Positions 25,920 through 39,342 of a stretch of 39,842 nucleotides of DNA are shown in pieces. The notes beneath the pieces are model-generated. The model did not search any database, was not told where the DNA came from, and was given only the letters and a program-made list of their open reading frames with translations. The stretch is from an uncultured bacterium. GTDB lineage: Bacteria; Pseudomonadota; Alphaproteobacteria; Sphingomonadales; Sphingomonadaceae. The stretch's first letter is position 1; each line of letters opens with the position of its first letter. The position numbers were made by a program, and so were the translations under genes. The stretch is taken from the NCBI GenBank assembly GCA_903884945.1, contig CAISGR010000201.1, forward strand, positions 1 through 39,842, in the 5' to 3' direction.

Positions 25920-26530
25920 TTTCGGTGACGTTGCGGAATTGAGGTAGCCACCGGGGCGCCAGGGCCCGACCGGTTTGGTGCTCGATCGCTGCGACCCATA
26001 CCGGGTCGCCTGCGGCCCCACAAAAACATTGTACAGCTATTGGTACATGTCCACAAAATGTCAGTGAACCGCATGACATTTTCAACGTTGCAGGCGTGAC
26101 CCTCCGCTCGTGCGCGCCGCGCTCGCCCTTCTCCGGCCGACCCCCCGCGGGGGCATCCTCGCCGCTTATTGCCGCCCACGCCGTCGCGGCAAGCTCAGGT
26201 AACGGGGCCCGCTGATTCAACCCGCCGCCGCATGCGGCTAATCGAGTCGCCATGCATCCCGGCCGATCCGCCGCCTATCGCGCGGCTTCATCCCCGCGAG
26301 AGCAGGTCAGGCGGCGGCACGATCCCGCCGGGTCTCCGCGCTTCCCCGTCGGTAGCACCGAGGGGGCGGCGGCCCGTTCCGCTGCGGCGGCCGATCCCGC
26401 CGTCATCGCCGTACGCATCCGACTGCGCCGGGCCCGCCAATGTCGCCCCGCCACACACGGCCAATGGCTTGACCGAGGTGACGATGGCGAAAACCGAAAC
26501 CGGATCGAGCCGGTGCCGGCCGGACGCGTG
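25920..26530. other. Noncoding region upstream of fic, with repeats and dyads
   Basis: No gene is supported over about 600 bases. The right copy of the Fic-flanking repeat lies at 25923-25944 (inverted) and 25953-26017 (direct). An AT-richer patch then holds TGTAC-N8-GTACA (26030-26047) and a perfect 9-bp inverted repeat AAAATGTCA-N10-TGACATTTT (26055-26082). From 26100 on, composition returns to high GC and long frames there show no recognisable protein. The thiolase gene ends at 26531 on the minus strand. Confidence 0.5.
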
Positions 26531-27706
<1,176 letters not shown>

Positions 27707-27735
27707 GACTCGGGCTCCGGTTGGATTGTTTCGGG

Positions 27736-28815
27736 CTATCTAGTCGCGGGGAGCGCGCTTAGCCAGTCCGACAGCGGCTCCCAAAGTTGCGCGCGTGCGC
27801 CGCGCCCCACGATCATCCCGACATGACCCGCGCCGAGATTGCGCCGGTCGGGCAGGTCGGCGGCGCTCGCGGCCGGTACGATCCGGTCGCTCAGCGAGAC
27901 GAAATCGATCGCCGGGCAGGCGAGCGCGGCCGGATCGGCGATCGTGCCGCCCACCCGCCAGCGGCCGGTGCCGGGCAGGTCGGCATCGATGAAATCGTCG
28001 AACATCTGCCGGCCGGCGGCATAGGGCAGGGGGGCGCCGGCATTGGCCCAGTCCTCCATCGCGACGAAGGATCGCGCGGCCGCGCTGCCGGGCTCCATCG
28101 CGCCGAACGATTCGTATTTGGCGATCGTGCGGGCCGGGTCGAGTCGCCAGAATCCCGCCTGCAGCACCTCCATCGGCACCAGGCCGAGCGTCTCGCAGAC
28201 GGGTTGTGCGGCGCGCCAAAGCTCGGCGATGTCCGCGCGCGCCGACTCGCTGAAGCCGGAGAAGTGCCAGGGCGCGGCGATCATCGCCAGCCCGGCTACC
28301 GGCACGGCGCAGGCGGCGGCCAGCGCGATCGTCCCGCCCAGGCAGTAGCCGGCGAGGACCGGGGGCTGGTCGAACTTGGCGATCAGCGGCAGCAGCAGCT
28401 GCTCGACATGCGCCGTCACGTCCATCCCGCGCTCGGCCGGGCTGGGGCTGCCCCAGTCGAGCAGCAGCGGCCTAAAGCCCTGATCGGCCAGCCATCTCAG
28501 CAGCGACAGCTCGGGCAGGAGGTCGAGGATGAAGGGGGGATTGATCAGCGAGGGGATCACGATCACCGCGCGTGCGCTGCTCCCCCTGGCGCCATAGTCG
28601 CGCAGCCGAACCCGGCCCTTGCGGTAGCGCGCGGGCGCCGGCTTGCGGCGCTTCCCGCGCGGCGCATCCTGATAGGCGCGCAGGCCCGCCAGCGCTGCGG
28701 CGCGCCGCTCGGGCGATGCCGCGGTCTCGTTGCGCAACATCTCCAGGAACAGCGGCAACGGTCGCGGACCGTGTTGCGGTGCAGTATTAAAGGGTGTTAC
28801 AGACGGGTCAAACAC
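27736..28815 (-). CDS. Short PHA-synthase-like alpha/beta hydrolase
   Basis: 359-aa alpha/beta hydrolase. The nucleophile elbow is GYCLGG (Cys158), the PhaC-type box with Cys instead of Ser; Asp310 (LSDRIVP) and His331 (GHVGMIVG) complete a PhaC-like triad. '[18 protein letters not shown]' and '[12 protein letters not shown]' also match PHA synthases. Length resembles class III PhaC (about 355 aa), which needs a PhaE partner not seen here; class I enzymes are near 600 aa. Neighbouring phaA and phaR support a PHA role, as synthase or intracellular thioesterase/depolymerase-like enzyme. The start at 28815 is only 21 bases from the divergent phaR start; a downstream start is possible but would cut the '[11 protein letters not shown]' segment. 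Confidence 0.82.
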   Translation of the reverse strand: MFDPSVTPFNTAPQHGPRPLPLFLEMLRNETAASPERRAAALAGLRAYQDAPRGKRRKPAPARYRKGRVRLRDYGARGSSARAVIVIPSLINPPFILDLLPELSLLRWLADQGFRPLLLDWGSPSPAERGMDVTAHVEQLLLPLIAKFDQPPVLAGYCLGGTIALAAACAVPVAGLAMIAAPWHFSGFSESARADIAELWRAAQPVCETLGLVPMEVLQAGFWRLDPARTIAKYESFGAMEPGSAAARSFVAMEDWANAGAPLPYAAGRQMFDDFIDADLPGTGRWRVGGTIADPAALACPAIDFVSLSDRIVPAASAADLPDRRNLGAGHVGMIVGRGARAQLWEPLSDWLSALPATR

Positions 28816-28836
28816 AGGTTCGGGGAGCCTTCTTTC
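28770..28836. promoter_or_regulatory. Overlapping divergent promoter region between PHA-synthase-like gene and phaR
   Basis: Only 21 bases separate the two start codons, so the phaR promoter must lie inside the first codons of the divergent gene. TTGCGGTGCA (28774-28783) followed by TATTAA (28785-28790) is the best candidate. TTGC/TGCA-rich sequences resemble sites reported for PhaR, so autoregulation is plausible. This placement is tentative. Confidence 0.4.
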
Positions 28837-29400
28837 ATGAAGAAGCAGAATGCGGGCGACGGCCCGGTGATCATCAAGAAGTACGCCAACCGGCGTCTCT
28901 ATAACACCGAGACCTCATCCTACATCACGCTTGAACATCTCGCCGCGATGACGCGCGAAGGTCGCGACTTCAAGGTGGTCGATGCCAAGAGCGAAGAGGA
29001 TATCACGCATAACATTCTGACTCAGATCATCATGGAGGAGGAAGCCCGCGGCCAGACCATGCTCCCGGTCAACTTCCTGCGCCAGCTGATCGCGATGTAC
29101 GGCGATTCGATGCAGGCGATGGTGCCCGGCTATCTGGAGGCGTCGATGGACAGCTTCCGCCGCAACCACGAGCAGTTCAAGTCGGCCGTCGAGGGCGCCT
29201 TCGCCAACTCGCCCTTCGCCGAGATCGCCAAGCGCAACATGGCGATGTTCGAGGCCGCGACCCAGGCATTCAAGCCCGGCGCCGCTGCCGGCGGCGCCAA
29301 GGCGACCGAGAGCGCGCCCGCCAGCAAGGATGCGGAGATCGCGGCGCTCAAGGCCGAGCTCACCCGCCTCCACGAAAAGATCGAGAAGCTCGGGGACTGA
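28837..29400 (+). CDS. phaR: Polyhydroxyalkanoate synthesis repressor PhaR
   Basis: 187-aa DNA- and PHA-binding regulator controlling phasins and PHA genes. The N-terminal domain 'VIIKKYANRRLYNTETSSYITLEHLAAMTREGRDFKVVDAKSEEDITHNILTQII' is a near-textbook PhaR/PHB accumulation regulatory domain. It is followed by 'LPVNFLRQLIAMYGDSMQAMVPGYLEASMDSF' and an Ala-rich linker with a C-terminal coiled coil (AEIAALKAELTRLHEKIEKLG). The frame is open far upstream, but ATG 28837 with a CGGGGAG ribosome site is clearly the start. It is divergent from the PHA-synthase-like gene. Confidence 0.95.
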   Translation: MKKQNAGDGPVIIKKYANRRLYNTETSSYITLEHLAAMTREGRDFKVVDAKSEEDITHNILTQIIMEEEARGQTMLPVNFLRQLIAMYGDSMQAMVPGYLEASMDSFRRNHEQFKSAVEGAFANSPFAEIAKRNMAMFEAATQAFKPGAAAGGAKATESAPASKDAEIAALKAELTRLHEKIEKLGD

Positions 29401-29408
29401 GCTCGTCG

Positions 29409-29594
29409 ATGGCGATGCGTTTCTGGGCCGGTGCGGGCGGCGCGCTCGCGCTGGCGGTCGTCGCCGGGATCAACGAGTGGCGGCGCAAGCGCCGGGCGAA
29501 CCTCGATTCGATCGGGCTGGTCGATTGGCCCGGCGTTCAGGTGCTTGCCCTGGTCGCCGCCGCGATCCTCGCCAGCATTGCCTGGAACAGCTGA
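29409..29594 (+). CDS. Small two-helix membrane protein, 61 aa
   Basis: Two hydrophobic helices (about residues 6-20 and 42-58) flank a basic loop, NEWRRKRRANLDSIGLVDWPG. It starts 8 bases after the phaR stop on the same strand, so it is probably co-transcribed. I do not recognise the family; the compact design with an Arg-rich loop and conserved-looking 'VDWPGVQ' suggests a real gene rather than chance. Confidence 0.6.
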   Translation: MAMRFWAGAGGALALAVVAGINEWRRKRRANLDSIGLVDWPGVQVLALVAAAILASIAWNS

Positions 29595-29598
29595 TCCC

Positions 29599-30834
29599 TC
29601 AGTAGAAGCGGGCGAGGGTCAGTCGCCGTTCCTCGCCATTGCACAGGCCGAGCGTCACCGTGCGGCCCGGCGTGCCCACCGCCCAGTCGCCCCGCGGGGG
29701 CGACACGCCGTCGACCGTGCAGATGCGCTCGCCGGTGCTCCACCCGGCCGCCGCGCCCGGGCCGCCCTGCATGACGTGCGCGACGACCAGCGCGCCGTCC
29801 CGGGCCTCGAGCAGCAGCCCGCTGGTCGAGCGGACCGGCGGCGCCCCGGCCTCCGGCCCCGGGCTCAGCACCATCTGCCCGGCCCCGGGATCGAGCAGCA
29901 CGCGATAGCGCCGCAACAGGCCCGCGCCGATCCGCCCGGCAATGCCGATCGTGCTGGAATAGCCGCCGCGCCGCTCGATGCCGGTCTCGGTGTCGCGCAA
30001 CTCCAGCGTGCCGAGCTGCAGCGCCGGGAGGATCATGAGGTCGCTGACGGCGACGCCGGCGAGCCCGTGGCCGATCGTCGAGGTGGTCGGCGCGCCGGGA
30101 TCGCCCAGCGTCCGCCAGGCCTCGCCCGACAGGGTGAGCGCGCCGCCATCGCCGGTGTCGATCGCCATCGGCCGCAGGCGCCGCCCGTCGATGGTCAGCT
30201 CGGTGAGGTAGAAGGAGAGCGGCGTGCCGATCGTCAGCGGCGCCCGCGTGCCGCTGAACGGCAGCCGCCCGGACCGCAGCAGGCGGAAGCGCCGAGCGGG
30301 ATAGTCGATGTCCAACGCATAGCTGCGCAGCAAGTCCGCGCCGACCAGCATGTCCACCGCGCCGTCGCCGCCGGTCGCCTCGCGCGACAGGTCGATCACC
30401 GCGAGCATGCCGCCGTCGCGCTGCAGCCCGCCGAACGCGATCGATCGTGACGGCGCCCAGCCGATCGTCGCGCTCCCGCCGATCGCCGCCGCCGGCCCGC
30501 CGCGTCGCGTGGCGATTCCGGCGCGCCCGGCATAGGCCCGCCCGATCGCTGAATGGCTGACGGCGGTGTCGAGCATCGCCGTCACCGGCCTGCCGTCGAG
30601 CACGAGCGTGAAGCGGATCTGGTTGCCCGGCGTCAGCTCGAACGGCACCCAGCGCGCCTCGCTGTCGCTGGCGAGCGTGAGCACCGGCTCGCTGGCGGGG
30701 GCGGGGCTGCCCGCCATCAGGACGAGCAGCAGGCACAGCCGGCGCAGCGCGCGGGGCAGATGGGGCAGGCGCGGATGCGGGCGGACGGTGCGGCCTCTTC
30801 TCCCGCCGCGGGAGAAGGCAGGGATCAGAGACAC
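29599..30834 (-). CDS. Retropepsin-like aspartic protease with C-terminal PDZ
   Basis: Up to 411 aa. A basic leader and hydrophobic segment (about 30-47) end in a signal-like AGSPAPASEP, so the protein is probably periplasmic. Two retropepsin-type halves follow. The first has LDTAVSHSAIG (Asp89; DTA instead of DTG) and 'DMLVGADLLRSYALDIDYPARRFRL'. The second has AIDTGDGGALTLS and 'GRIGAGLLRRYRVLLDPGAGQM'. The last about 90 residues (VAHVMQGGPGAAAGWSTGERICTVDGV) are PDZ-like. The ATG at 30834 overlaps the cpaF stop; the true start may be further in. Substrate unknown. Confidence 0.8.
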   Translation of the reverse strand: MSLIPAFSRGGRRGRTVRPHPRLPHLPRALRRLCLLLVLMAGSPAPASEPVLTLASDSEARWVPFELTPGNQIRFTLVLDGRPVTAMLDTAVSHSAIGRAYAGRAGIATRRGGPAAAIGGSATIGWAPSRSIAFGGLQRDGGMLAVIDLSREATGGDGAVDMLVGADLLRSYALDIDYPARRFRLLRSGRLPFSGTRAPLTIGTPLSFYLTELTIDGRRLRPMAIDTGDGGALTLSGEAWRTLGDPGAPTTSTIGHGLAGVAVSDLMILPALQLGTLELRDTETGIERRGGYSSTIGIAGRIGAGLLRRYRVLLDPGAGQMVLSPGPEAGAPPVRSTSGLLLEARDGALVVAHVMQGGPGAAAGWSTGERICTVDGVSPPRGDWAVGTPGRTVTLGLCNGEERRLTLARFY

Positions 30835-32360
30835 GCCTCGAGATAGGCCTGGTCGAACCCGAACTGCCGTGCCTTTTCCAGCGTATAGGGACGCAGGCCC
30901 ATCGAGCGGTACTCGCCGATGATCTTGCCGTCGGCGCTCTCGTCGAGATACTCGAACTTGAACAGCTCCTGGGTCACGATCACCGGACCCTCCATCCCGA
31001 TCACTTCAGTGATGTTGGTGACGCGGCGGGAGCCGTCGCGCAGGCGCTTCACCTGGATGATCAGCTCGACCGAGTCGGCGATCTGCCGGCTGATCGCTTC
31101 CTTGGGCACCTTGATGTCGGACATCATCACCATGTTCTCCATGCGGGCGAGCGCCTCGCGCGGGGAGTTGGCGTGGAGCGTGCACATCGAGCCGTCATGG
31201 CCGGTGTTCATGGCGGCGAGCATGTCGAAGCACTCGCTGCCGCGGATTTCGCCGAGGATGATCCGGTCAGGCCGCATGCGCAGCGCGTTCTTGACGAGGT
31301 CGCGGATACTGATCTCGCCCTGGCCCTCGAGGTTGGCCGGGCGGGTTTCGAGCGGCAGCCAGTGCGGCTGCTGCAGCCGGAGCTCGGCCGCGTCCTCGAT
31401 CGTCAGCACGCGCTCGCCCGGGTCGATCATCTTCGACAGGGCGTTGAGCATCGTCGTCTTGCCCGAGCCGGTACCGCCCGAGATGACGCAGTTGAACCTG
31501 CACGCGCCCGCGATCTTCAGCGCGGTCGCCATCTTGGGGCTCATCGATCCGAAGCCGGCCATCATGTCGAGCGTGATCGGCTTGGCGGAGAATTTTCGAA
31601 TCGAGATCGCGGTGCCGCGCAGGCTCAGCGGCGGCACGATCACGTTGACGCGGGATCCGTCCTTGAGGCGGGCATCGGCAAGCGGGGTGGTCTGGTCGAC
31701 GCGGCGACCGACCGAGTTGCAGATGCGCTGCGCGATCTGGAACAGATGCTCCTCGTCGCGGAACTGGATATGCGCCAGCTCCAGCTTGCCCTTGCGCTCG
31801 ACGAAGGTCTGTTCGGGGCCGTTGACCATGATGTCGGTCACGGCCGGATCGGCCAGCAATTCCTCGAGCGGCCCGAGGCCGAGCAACTCGTCGACCAGCA
31901 CCTTCTCAAGCGCGAACTGCTCGCGGCGGTTGAGCGTCAGCTTCAGTTCGGCGAGCACCTCGCCGATGATCGGCCGGAACTCCTCGGCCAGTTCGTCCTT
32001 GTTGAGCGTCGCGGCTGCTTCCGGGTCGACGCGCTCGAGCAGGCGGGGAAGCACCTGTTCCTTGATCTTGTGGATCGAGGCCTCGAAGCCCTCCACACGG
32101 CTGTTGCCGGCCTCGCCCGACGCGTTCTGGCGGTCGGCAAGCCGCGCCATCGCATCGGATTGTACGCCCGGCATGTTGCCGGTGAGCGGCGCCTCGATCT
32201 CGCCGGGCATCGGCGGGACCGGGAGTGGCGGAAATTGCTCGCCGCCGCCCTCGGGCTCGCGCGGGACGGGGCCACCGCCCTGCATCGGGCGCGCGACGCC
32301 GAACGCGGGACGGGCTCCGGGCCCGTTGGCCACTCCGGGGCGACGCCCAAATGCACTCAT
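30825..32360 (-). CDS. cpaF: CpaF/TadA-type secretion ATPase
   Basis: 511-aa hexameric ATPase of the Tad/Flp pilus and type II/IV secretion group. A Pro/Gly-rich N-terminal tail (1-85) precedes the N-terminal domain (EQVLPRLLERVDPEAAATLNKDELAEEF) and the core with 'LGPLEELLADPAVTDIMVNGPEQTFVERKGKL', Walker A SGGTGSGKT (294-302), 'TIEDAAELRL' and 'RPDRIILGEIRGSE', then the His box 'NTGHDGSMCTLHANSP'. All key motifs are intact. The frame is open to 32489, but ATG 32360 begins the recognisable protein. Other Tad genes (cpaB, cpaC, cpaE, tadB, tadC) are absent, so this copy is isolated from any pilus cluster in view. Confidence 0.93.
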   Translation of the reverse strand: MSAFGRRPGVANGPGARPAFGVARPMQGGGPVPREPEGGGEQFPPLPVPPMPGEIEAPLTGNMPGVQSDAMARLADRQNASGEAGNSRVEGFEASIHKIKEQVLPRLLERVDPEAAATLNKDELAEEFRPIIGEVLAELKLTLNRREQFALEKVLVDELLGLGPLEELLADPAVTDIMVNGPEQTFVERKGKLELAHIQFRDEEHLFQIAQRICNSVGRRVDQTTPLADARLKDGSRVNVIVPPLSLRGTAISIRKFSAKPITLDMMAGFGSMSPKMATALKIAGACRFNCVISGGTGSGKTTMLNALSKMIDPGERVLTIEDAAELRLQQPHWLPLETRPANLEGQGEISIRDLVKNALRMRPDRIILGEIRGSECFDMLAAMNTGHDGSMCTLHANSPREALARMENMVMMSDIKVPKEAISRQIADSVELIIQVKRLRDGSRRVTNITEVIGMEGPVIVTQELFKFEYLDESADGKIIGEYRSMGLRPYTLEKARQFGFDQAYLEACL

Positions 32361-32416
32361 GCCGATTGATCCCTCATGCTTGAACGCAGGCCTAGCGAGT
32401 AAGGCTTGATAATTGA

Positions 32417-33973
32417 CTAACCAAAGCGGGCGATGGGCGCGGGGGCGCCGGCGGGGCGCAGGTCCCTGCGACGCCAGACGATCAGCCATTCTACCCCATT
32501 CATGTTGTGGCTGTGGGGGATGCGGGCGATCGGTACATAGTCCCGCTCGACCGTCCGCTCGACGATCCGGTCGTTGACGAGGTTGCGCTCCTTCCAGGTC
32601 GATCCATCAACCGTAAGGATGGTGCCCGGTCGCCGGGCCAGCGCTTCCCTCAGCGCGACGGTGGCGTCCTCGCCAAGTGCATCTGCCTCGGCCGAGGAGC
32701 GCAAATGCCCGGTGAAGGCAAAGCGGGTGACCAGGCAGGCACGCTTCAGATGATAATAGGCGACTGGACCCTCGTAGATGAACAGGCAGCGGGTCGCGGC
32801 ATCGTCCGGGATCGCCGCGACGGTCGCACCGGCAATCGCGCGCTCGTCCGCTGAACTGATCCGGTCGAGCACCACGGCGTCGAGGGTTGGATAGGCGGCG
32901 AAGATGCCGAAGATGATCAGGCCCCGATGCGGCACCGCGAAGACTTGCGCGGCGAGGATCGCGGCGGGTACCGCGAGCGGCAGGGCGTAGTGCGCCCAGA
33001 AGCCGCCGAGCGCGACTGCATCGACTGCAGCGCAGGCCGACCACAAGGCGAGGAGCCCGAACTCCGGCGTCCAGCGGCGCCAGCGCCCGGTCGCCAGCCA
33101 CAGGCCGGCGATCAGCAGTGCTGCCATCGGCGCGACGAGGCTGAACATCGTCCAGGACCGCACCAGCGCGATGTGATCGAGCGTGCCGTGCTTGTGGAAT
33201 TGCGATTCGACATTGGCGAACCAGAATTCAGGGAAGTGCCCGATCGCTGCATAGCCCGCCATCACCGCCAGCGTCGCGGCGAGTGCGATCAGCATCATCG
33301 CCAGCGCGACGCGGATGATGCGTCCCGCCGGCATGCCGGCCTTCGCCATGCGCCAGAGCAGCCATAGCCCGAGTGCGCCGCCCTCGAACACCGCATTGGT
33401 CTTCACCTGCATCGCGAGACCGCAGAGCAGCATCGCCGCGAAGGTGCGGGCGAGATCGCTCCGCCGATCGAGGCCGGGCGCTGTATCGAGCACCAGCCAG
33501 ACCGCGGCGGCATTGAGCAGATTGTAGAAGACGGGTGTCTGCGCCGCGCCGCCCCAGAGCGTCTGCAGGCAAAGAAGATAGGCAGTCCCGGCCAGGATCG
33601 CGGGCACGCGCGGCGCCGAGCGGGCGGCGATCGCGGTCACGACCAGCGCGGTCACGGCAGCGAACAGGCTCGCCACGATCTGCGACTGGATTACCCCGTC
33701 GCCGCCAAGCAGCCGGATTCCGGCAAAGAGCGCGAACAGGCCGAAGGGCTTGCGGTCCCACAGATCGACGAACGGGATTGCGCCGTGCAGCATCCGGTCG
33801 CCGACCAGCAGGTAATATTGCTCGTCCAGTCCCTTGATCGGATTGCCGAATTGTCCCGAGCGCAGCACCAGCGCCGCCGCGAGCAGGATGATGAAGGCGA
33901 TGAGCCAGCCCGCACGCCCGCTGATACTGGGCAGGGGTGCGCTGTCGGCCAGATGGATCTTCGCTTCGAACAT
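32417..33973 (-). CDS. GT-C type membrane glycosyltransferase (ArnT/PMT-like)
   Basis: 518-aa integral membrane protein with about 11 helices. After the first helix comes the GT-C acidic loop 'GLDEQYYLLVGDRMLHGAIPFVDLWDRKPFG' (about 48-78), the catalytic motif region of lipid-linked sugar transferases such as ArnT and GT39 or GT83 enzymes. The C-terminal 130 residues are soluble ('GTILTVDGSTWKERNLVNDRIVERTVERDY') and probably periplasmic. It would move a sugar from a polyprenyl phosphate donor to an envelope acceptor; donor and acceptor cannot be read. It sits alone between cpaF and the ATP synthase operon on the same strand. Confidence 0.85.
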   Translation of the reverse strand: MFEAKIHLADSAPLPSISGRAGWLIAFIILLAAALVLRSGQFGNPIKGLDEQYYLLVGDRMLHGAIPFVDLWDRKPFGLFALFAGIRLLGGDGVIQSQIVASLFAAVTALVVTAIAARSAPRVPAILAGTAYLLCLQTLWGGAAQTPVFYNLLNAAAVWLVLDTAPGLDRRSDLARTFAAMLLCGLAMQVKTNAVFEGGALGLWLLWRMAKAGMPAGRIIRVALAMMLIALAATLAVMAGYAAIGHFPEFWFANVESQFHKHGTLDHIALVRSWTMFSLVAPMAALLIAGLWLATGRWRRWTPEFGLLALWSACAAVDAVALGGFWAHYALPLAVPAAILAAQVFAVPHRGLIIFGIFAAYPTLDAVVLDRISSADERAIAGATVAAIPDDAATRCLFIYEGPVAYYHLKRACLVTRFAFTGHLRSSAEADALGEDATVALREALARRPGTILTVDGSTWKERNLVNDRIVERTVERDYVPIARIPHSHNMNGVEWLIVWRRRDLRPAGAPAPIARFG

Positions 33974-34137
33974 GCAGGGCCATCTGCCGCGAAGACGGTT
34001 GAGGTCGGGTTAACCTTCGCTCTGGAAGGTGGTCCTTGGGCTCGCATGTCGGCTGCGCGACGCGCGCGCAATAGGCTCAGCGCGGAGGTTTCATCGCCGA
34101 GGGCACCAAGAGGCGGTGCTGCACATCGTAAAGAAGA

Positions 34138-34389
34138 TTAGGCGGCGCGCTCGGCAAGGATAGTGAGGCCGGCAGCGCTTACCTCGGCGAAGCCACCCTC
34201 GATCGCGATCGTCTCGGGTTCGCCCTTCTCGGTGCGATAGATCGACAGCGCGCCATCGCGGATCGTCGACATGACCGGGGCATGCCCTTCGAGCACACCG
34301 AAATCGCCCTCGGAACCGGGGACGACGACCATGAACACGTCCTCGGAACGGACGAGCTTTTCGGGTGTGACGAGTTCGAAGTGCAGCAT
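34138..34389 (-). CDS. atpC: F1-ATP synthase epsilon subunit
   Basis: 83-aa central-stalk subunit: '[50 protein letters not shown]' is the N-terminal beta-sandwich domain. It lacks the C-terminal two-helix domain that gives inhibitory function in many bacteria, as is common in the short alphaproteobacterial epsilon. The ATG at 34389 follows an AGGAAG ribosome site; the earlier in-frame ATG at 34470 would add a Pro/Gly tail derived from the intergenic repeat and is rejected. Last gene of the atpHAGDC operon. Confidence 0.93.
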   Translation of the reverse strand: MLHFELVTPEKLVRSEDVFMVVVPGSEGDFGVLEGHAPVMSTIRDGALSIYRTEKGEPETIAIEGGFAEVSAAGLTILAERAA

Positions 34390-34403
34390 CTTTTTTCTTC
34401 CTG

Positions 34404-34506
34404 AGCCCTTCCCTTCGGGGGAAGGGGGTGGGGTGGAGCGGTAAGCCCCAAGCGCGAGTCCCGGTGACACGCCCCCCGCCCTAGCCCCTCCCCGAAGGGA
34501 AGGGCT
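34404..34506. repeat. Inverted repeat in the atpD-atpC spacer
   Basis: AGCCCTTCCCTTCGGGG (34404-34420) is perfectly complementary to CCCCGAAGGGAAGGGCT (34490-34506), and each arm also folds locally around TTCG/CGAA. The right arm ends 10 bases past the atpD stop in transcription order and the left arm overlaps the atpC ribosome site region. Such 'CCCTTCGGGG' repeats are frequent between sphingomonad genes. Here it could tune the level of atpC relative to atpD. Confidence 0.75.
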
Positions 34507-34516
34507 TTATGGGTGG

Positions 34517-36073
<1,557 letters not shown>

Positions 36074-36952
36074 TTAGAGCGCTTCGGCGCCAGAGATGAT
36101 TTCGACCAGTTCCGTGGTGATCGCGGCCTGGCGGGTGCGGTTGTACTGGATCGTCAGCTTGTTGATCATGTCGCCGGCGTTGCGCGTGGCATTGTCCATC
36201 GCGGTCATGCGCGAGCCCTGCTCCGACGCGGCATTCTCGAGCAGCGCACGGAACACCTGGATCGCCACGTTGCGCGGCAGCAGATCGGCGAGGATCGATT
36301 CCTCGTCCGGCTCATATTCGACCGCGGCGCCGCCATCGCTGACGGGTGCCGCATTGACGTCGATTGCGACCGGGATGATCTGGCGGCCGACCGGCTCCTG
36401 CACCAGCGCCGACTGGAAGCGCGCGTAGAAGAGGTGCGCGACGTCGAACTCACCCGCTTCGAAACGCGCGATCACGTCATCGGCAACGGCGCGGGCATCG
36501 GCGAACGACACCGTCTTGATATGGCCCATCTCATGATCGGCGACGATCAGGTTCGGGTAGAAGCGCTTGAGCACGCGCCCCTTCTTGCCGGCAAGGTAGA
36601 TTTTTACCGTCTTGCCCTGGGCAAGCAGTTCTTCGATCTTGCGGCGCGCCGCACGGACGATGTTCGAGTTGAACGCGCCAGCGAGGCCACGCTCTGAGGT
36701 CGCCACGATCAGCAGGTGAACCTGATCCTTGCCGGTGCCGGCGAGCAGCTTGGGCGAGGATTCGCTGACGCTCACCTTTGCGGCGAGGCTCGCCATCACC
36801 TTTTCGAGCCGTTCGGCATAGGGGCGGCCGGCGACGGCCGCTTCCTGCGCACGGCGCAGCTTCGCTGCGGCGACCATCTTCATCGCCTTGGTGATCTTCT
36901 GCGTCGACTTCACCGAGCCGATGCGGATCTTGAGGGCCTTGAGACTAGCCAA
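36074..36952 (-). CDS. atpG: F1-ATP synthase gamma subunit
   Basis: 292-aa rotor subunit. '[39 protein letters not shown]' is the conserved N-terminal helix and '[45 protein letters not shown]' the conserved C-terminal helix; together they form the coiled-coil axle. Length and start are typical for the family. It lies between atpA and atpD, 93 bases downstream of atpA with a dispersed repeat in the gap. Confidence 0.97.
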   Translation of the reverse strand: MASLKALKIRIGSVKSTQKITKAMKMVAAAKLRRAQEAAVAGRPYAERLEKVMASLAAKVSVSESSPKLLAGTGKDQVHLLIVATSERGLAGAFNSNIVRAARRKIEELLAQGKTVKIYLAGKKGRVLKRFYPNLIVADHEMGHIKTVSFADARAVADDVIARFEAGEFDVAHLFYARFQSALVQEPVGRQIIPVAIDVNAAPVSDGGAAVEYEPDEESILADLLPRNVAIQVFRALLENAASEQGSRMTAMDNATRNAGDMINKLTIQYNRTRQAAITTELVEIISGAEAL

Positions 36953-36967
36953 TCATCTTCCCCAGAT

Positions 36968-37032
36968 CGTCATCCCGGCGGAGGCCGGGATCGCTCAGTT
37001 ACGAAGCGGCCCCGGCCTCCGCCGGGGCGACG
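36968..37032. repeat. REP-like inverted repeat in the atpA-atpG spacer
   Basis: CGTCATCCCGGCGGAGGCCGGG (36968-36989) is imperfectly complementary to CCCCGGCCTCCGCCGGGGCG (37010-37029, continuing to 37032). The motif 'CGTCATCCCGGCG..GCCGGGA' is a common dispersed palindromic repeat in sphingomonads and relatives. It sits within the atp operon, where it would form a strong RNA hairpin between two genes whose products are needed in a 3:1 ratio (alpha:gamma). Confidence 0.8.
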
Positions 37033-37045
37033 TGTTGATACTCAG

Positions 37046-39132
<2,087 letters not shown>

Positions 39133-39342
39133 GCGATCGAAATCCTCGTTTGGAACGGTTATGTAACCCATACGAAAAGGGAGGCCGGAACCGGCCCCCC
39201 AACTGGGTCGCCGCGCGGTTAGCATCGGGTTCGCCGCGATGCAACCCGAGTCGGTCCTAAAGCCGCGTTGTCTACCGGAGCGGGGCGGTTTGAGCGCAAG
39301 CCTCGGGATGTGGCGCAGGTGGATGGCGTCTATATCAGCTGC

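Noticed and set aside
24414..25944. An insertion sequence with terminal inverted repeats around fic
   Set aside because: There is no transposase, and the accompanying 60-bp repeat lies inside the inverted repeat on one side and outside on the other, which does not fit a simple IS.
26231..26530. A protein-coding gene upstream of the thiolase end
   Set aside because: Open frames exist on the plus strand but read as Arg/Pro/Ala-rich GC shadows, with no ribosome site or recognisable motif.
39133..39171. Upstream ATG start for the ATP synthase delta gene
   Set aside because: No ribosome site precedes it, and the extra 13 residues are not family-like; GTG 39132 has GAGGA at good spacing.
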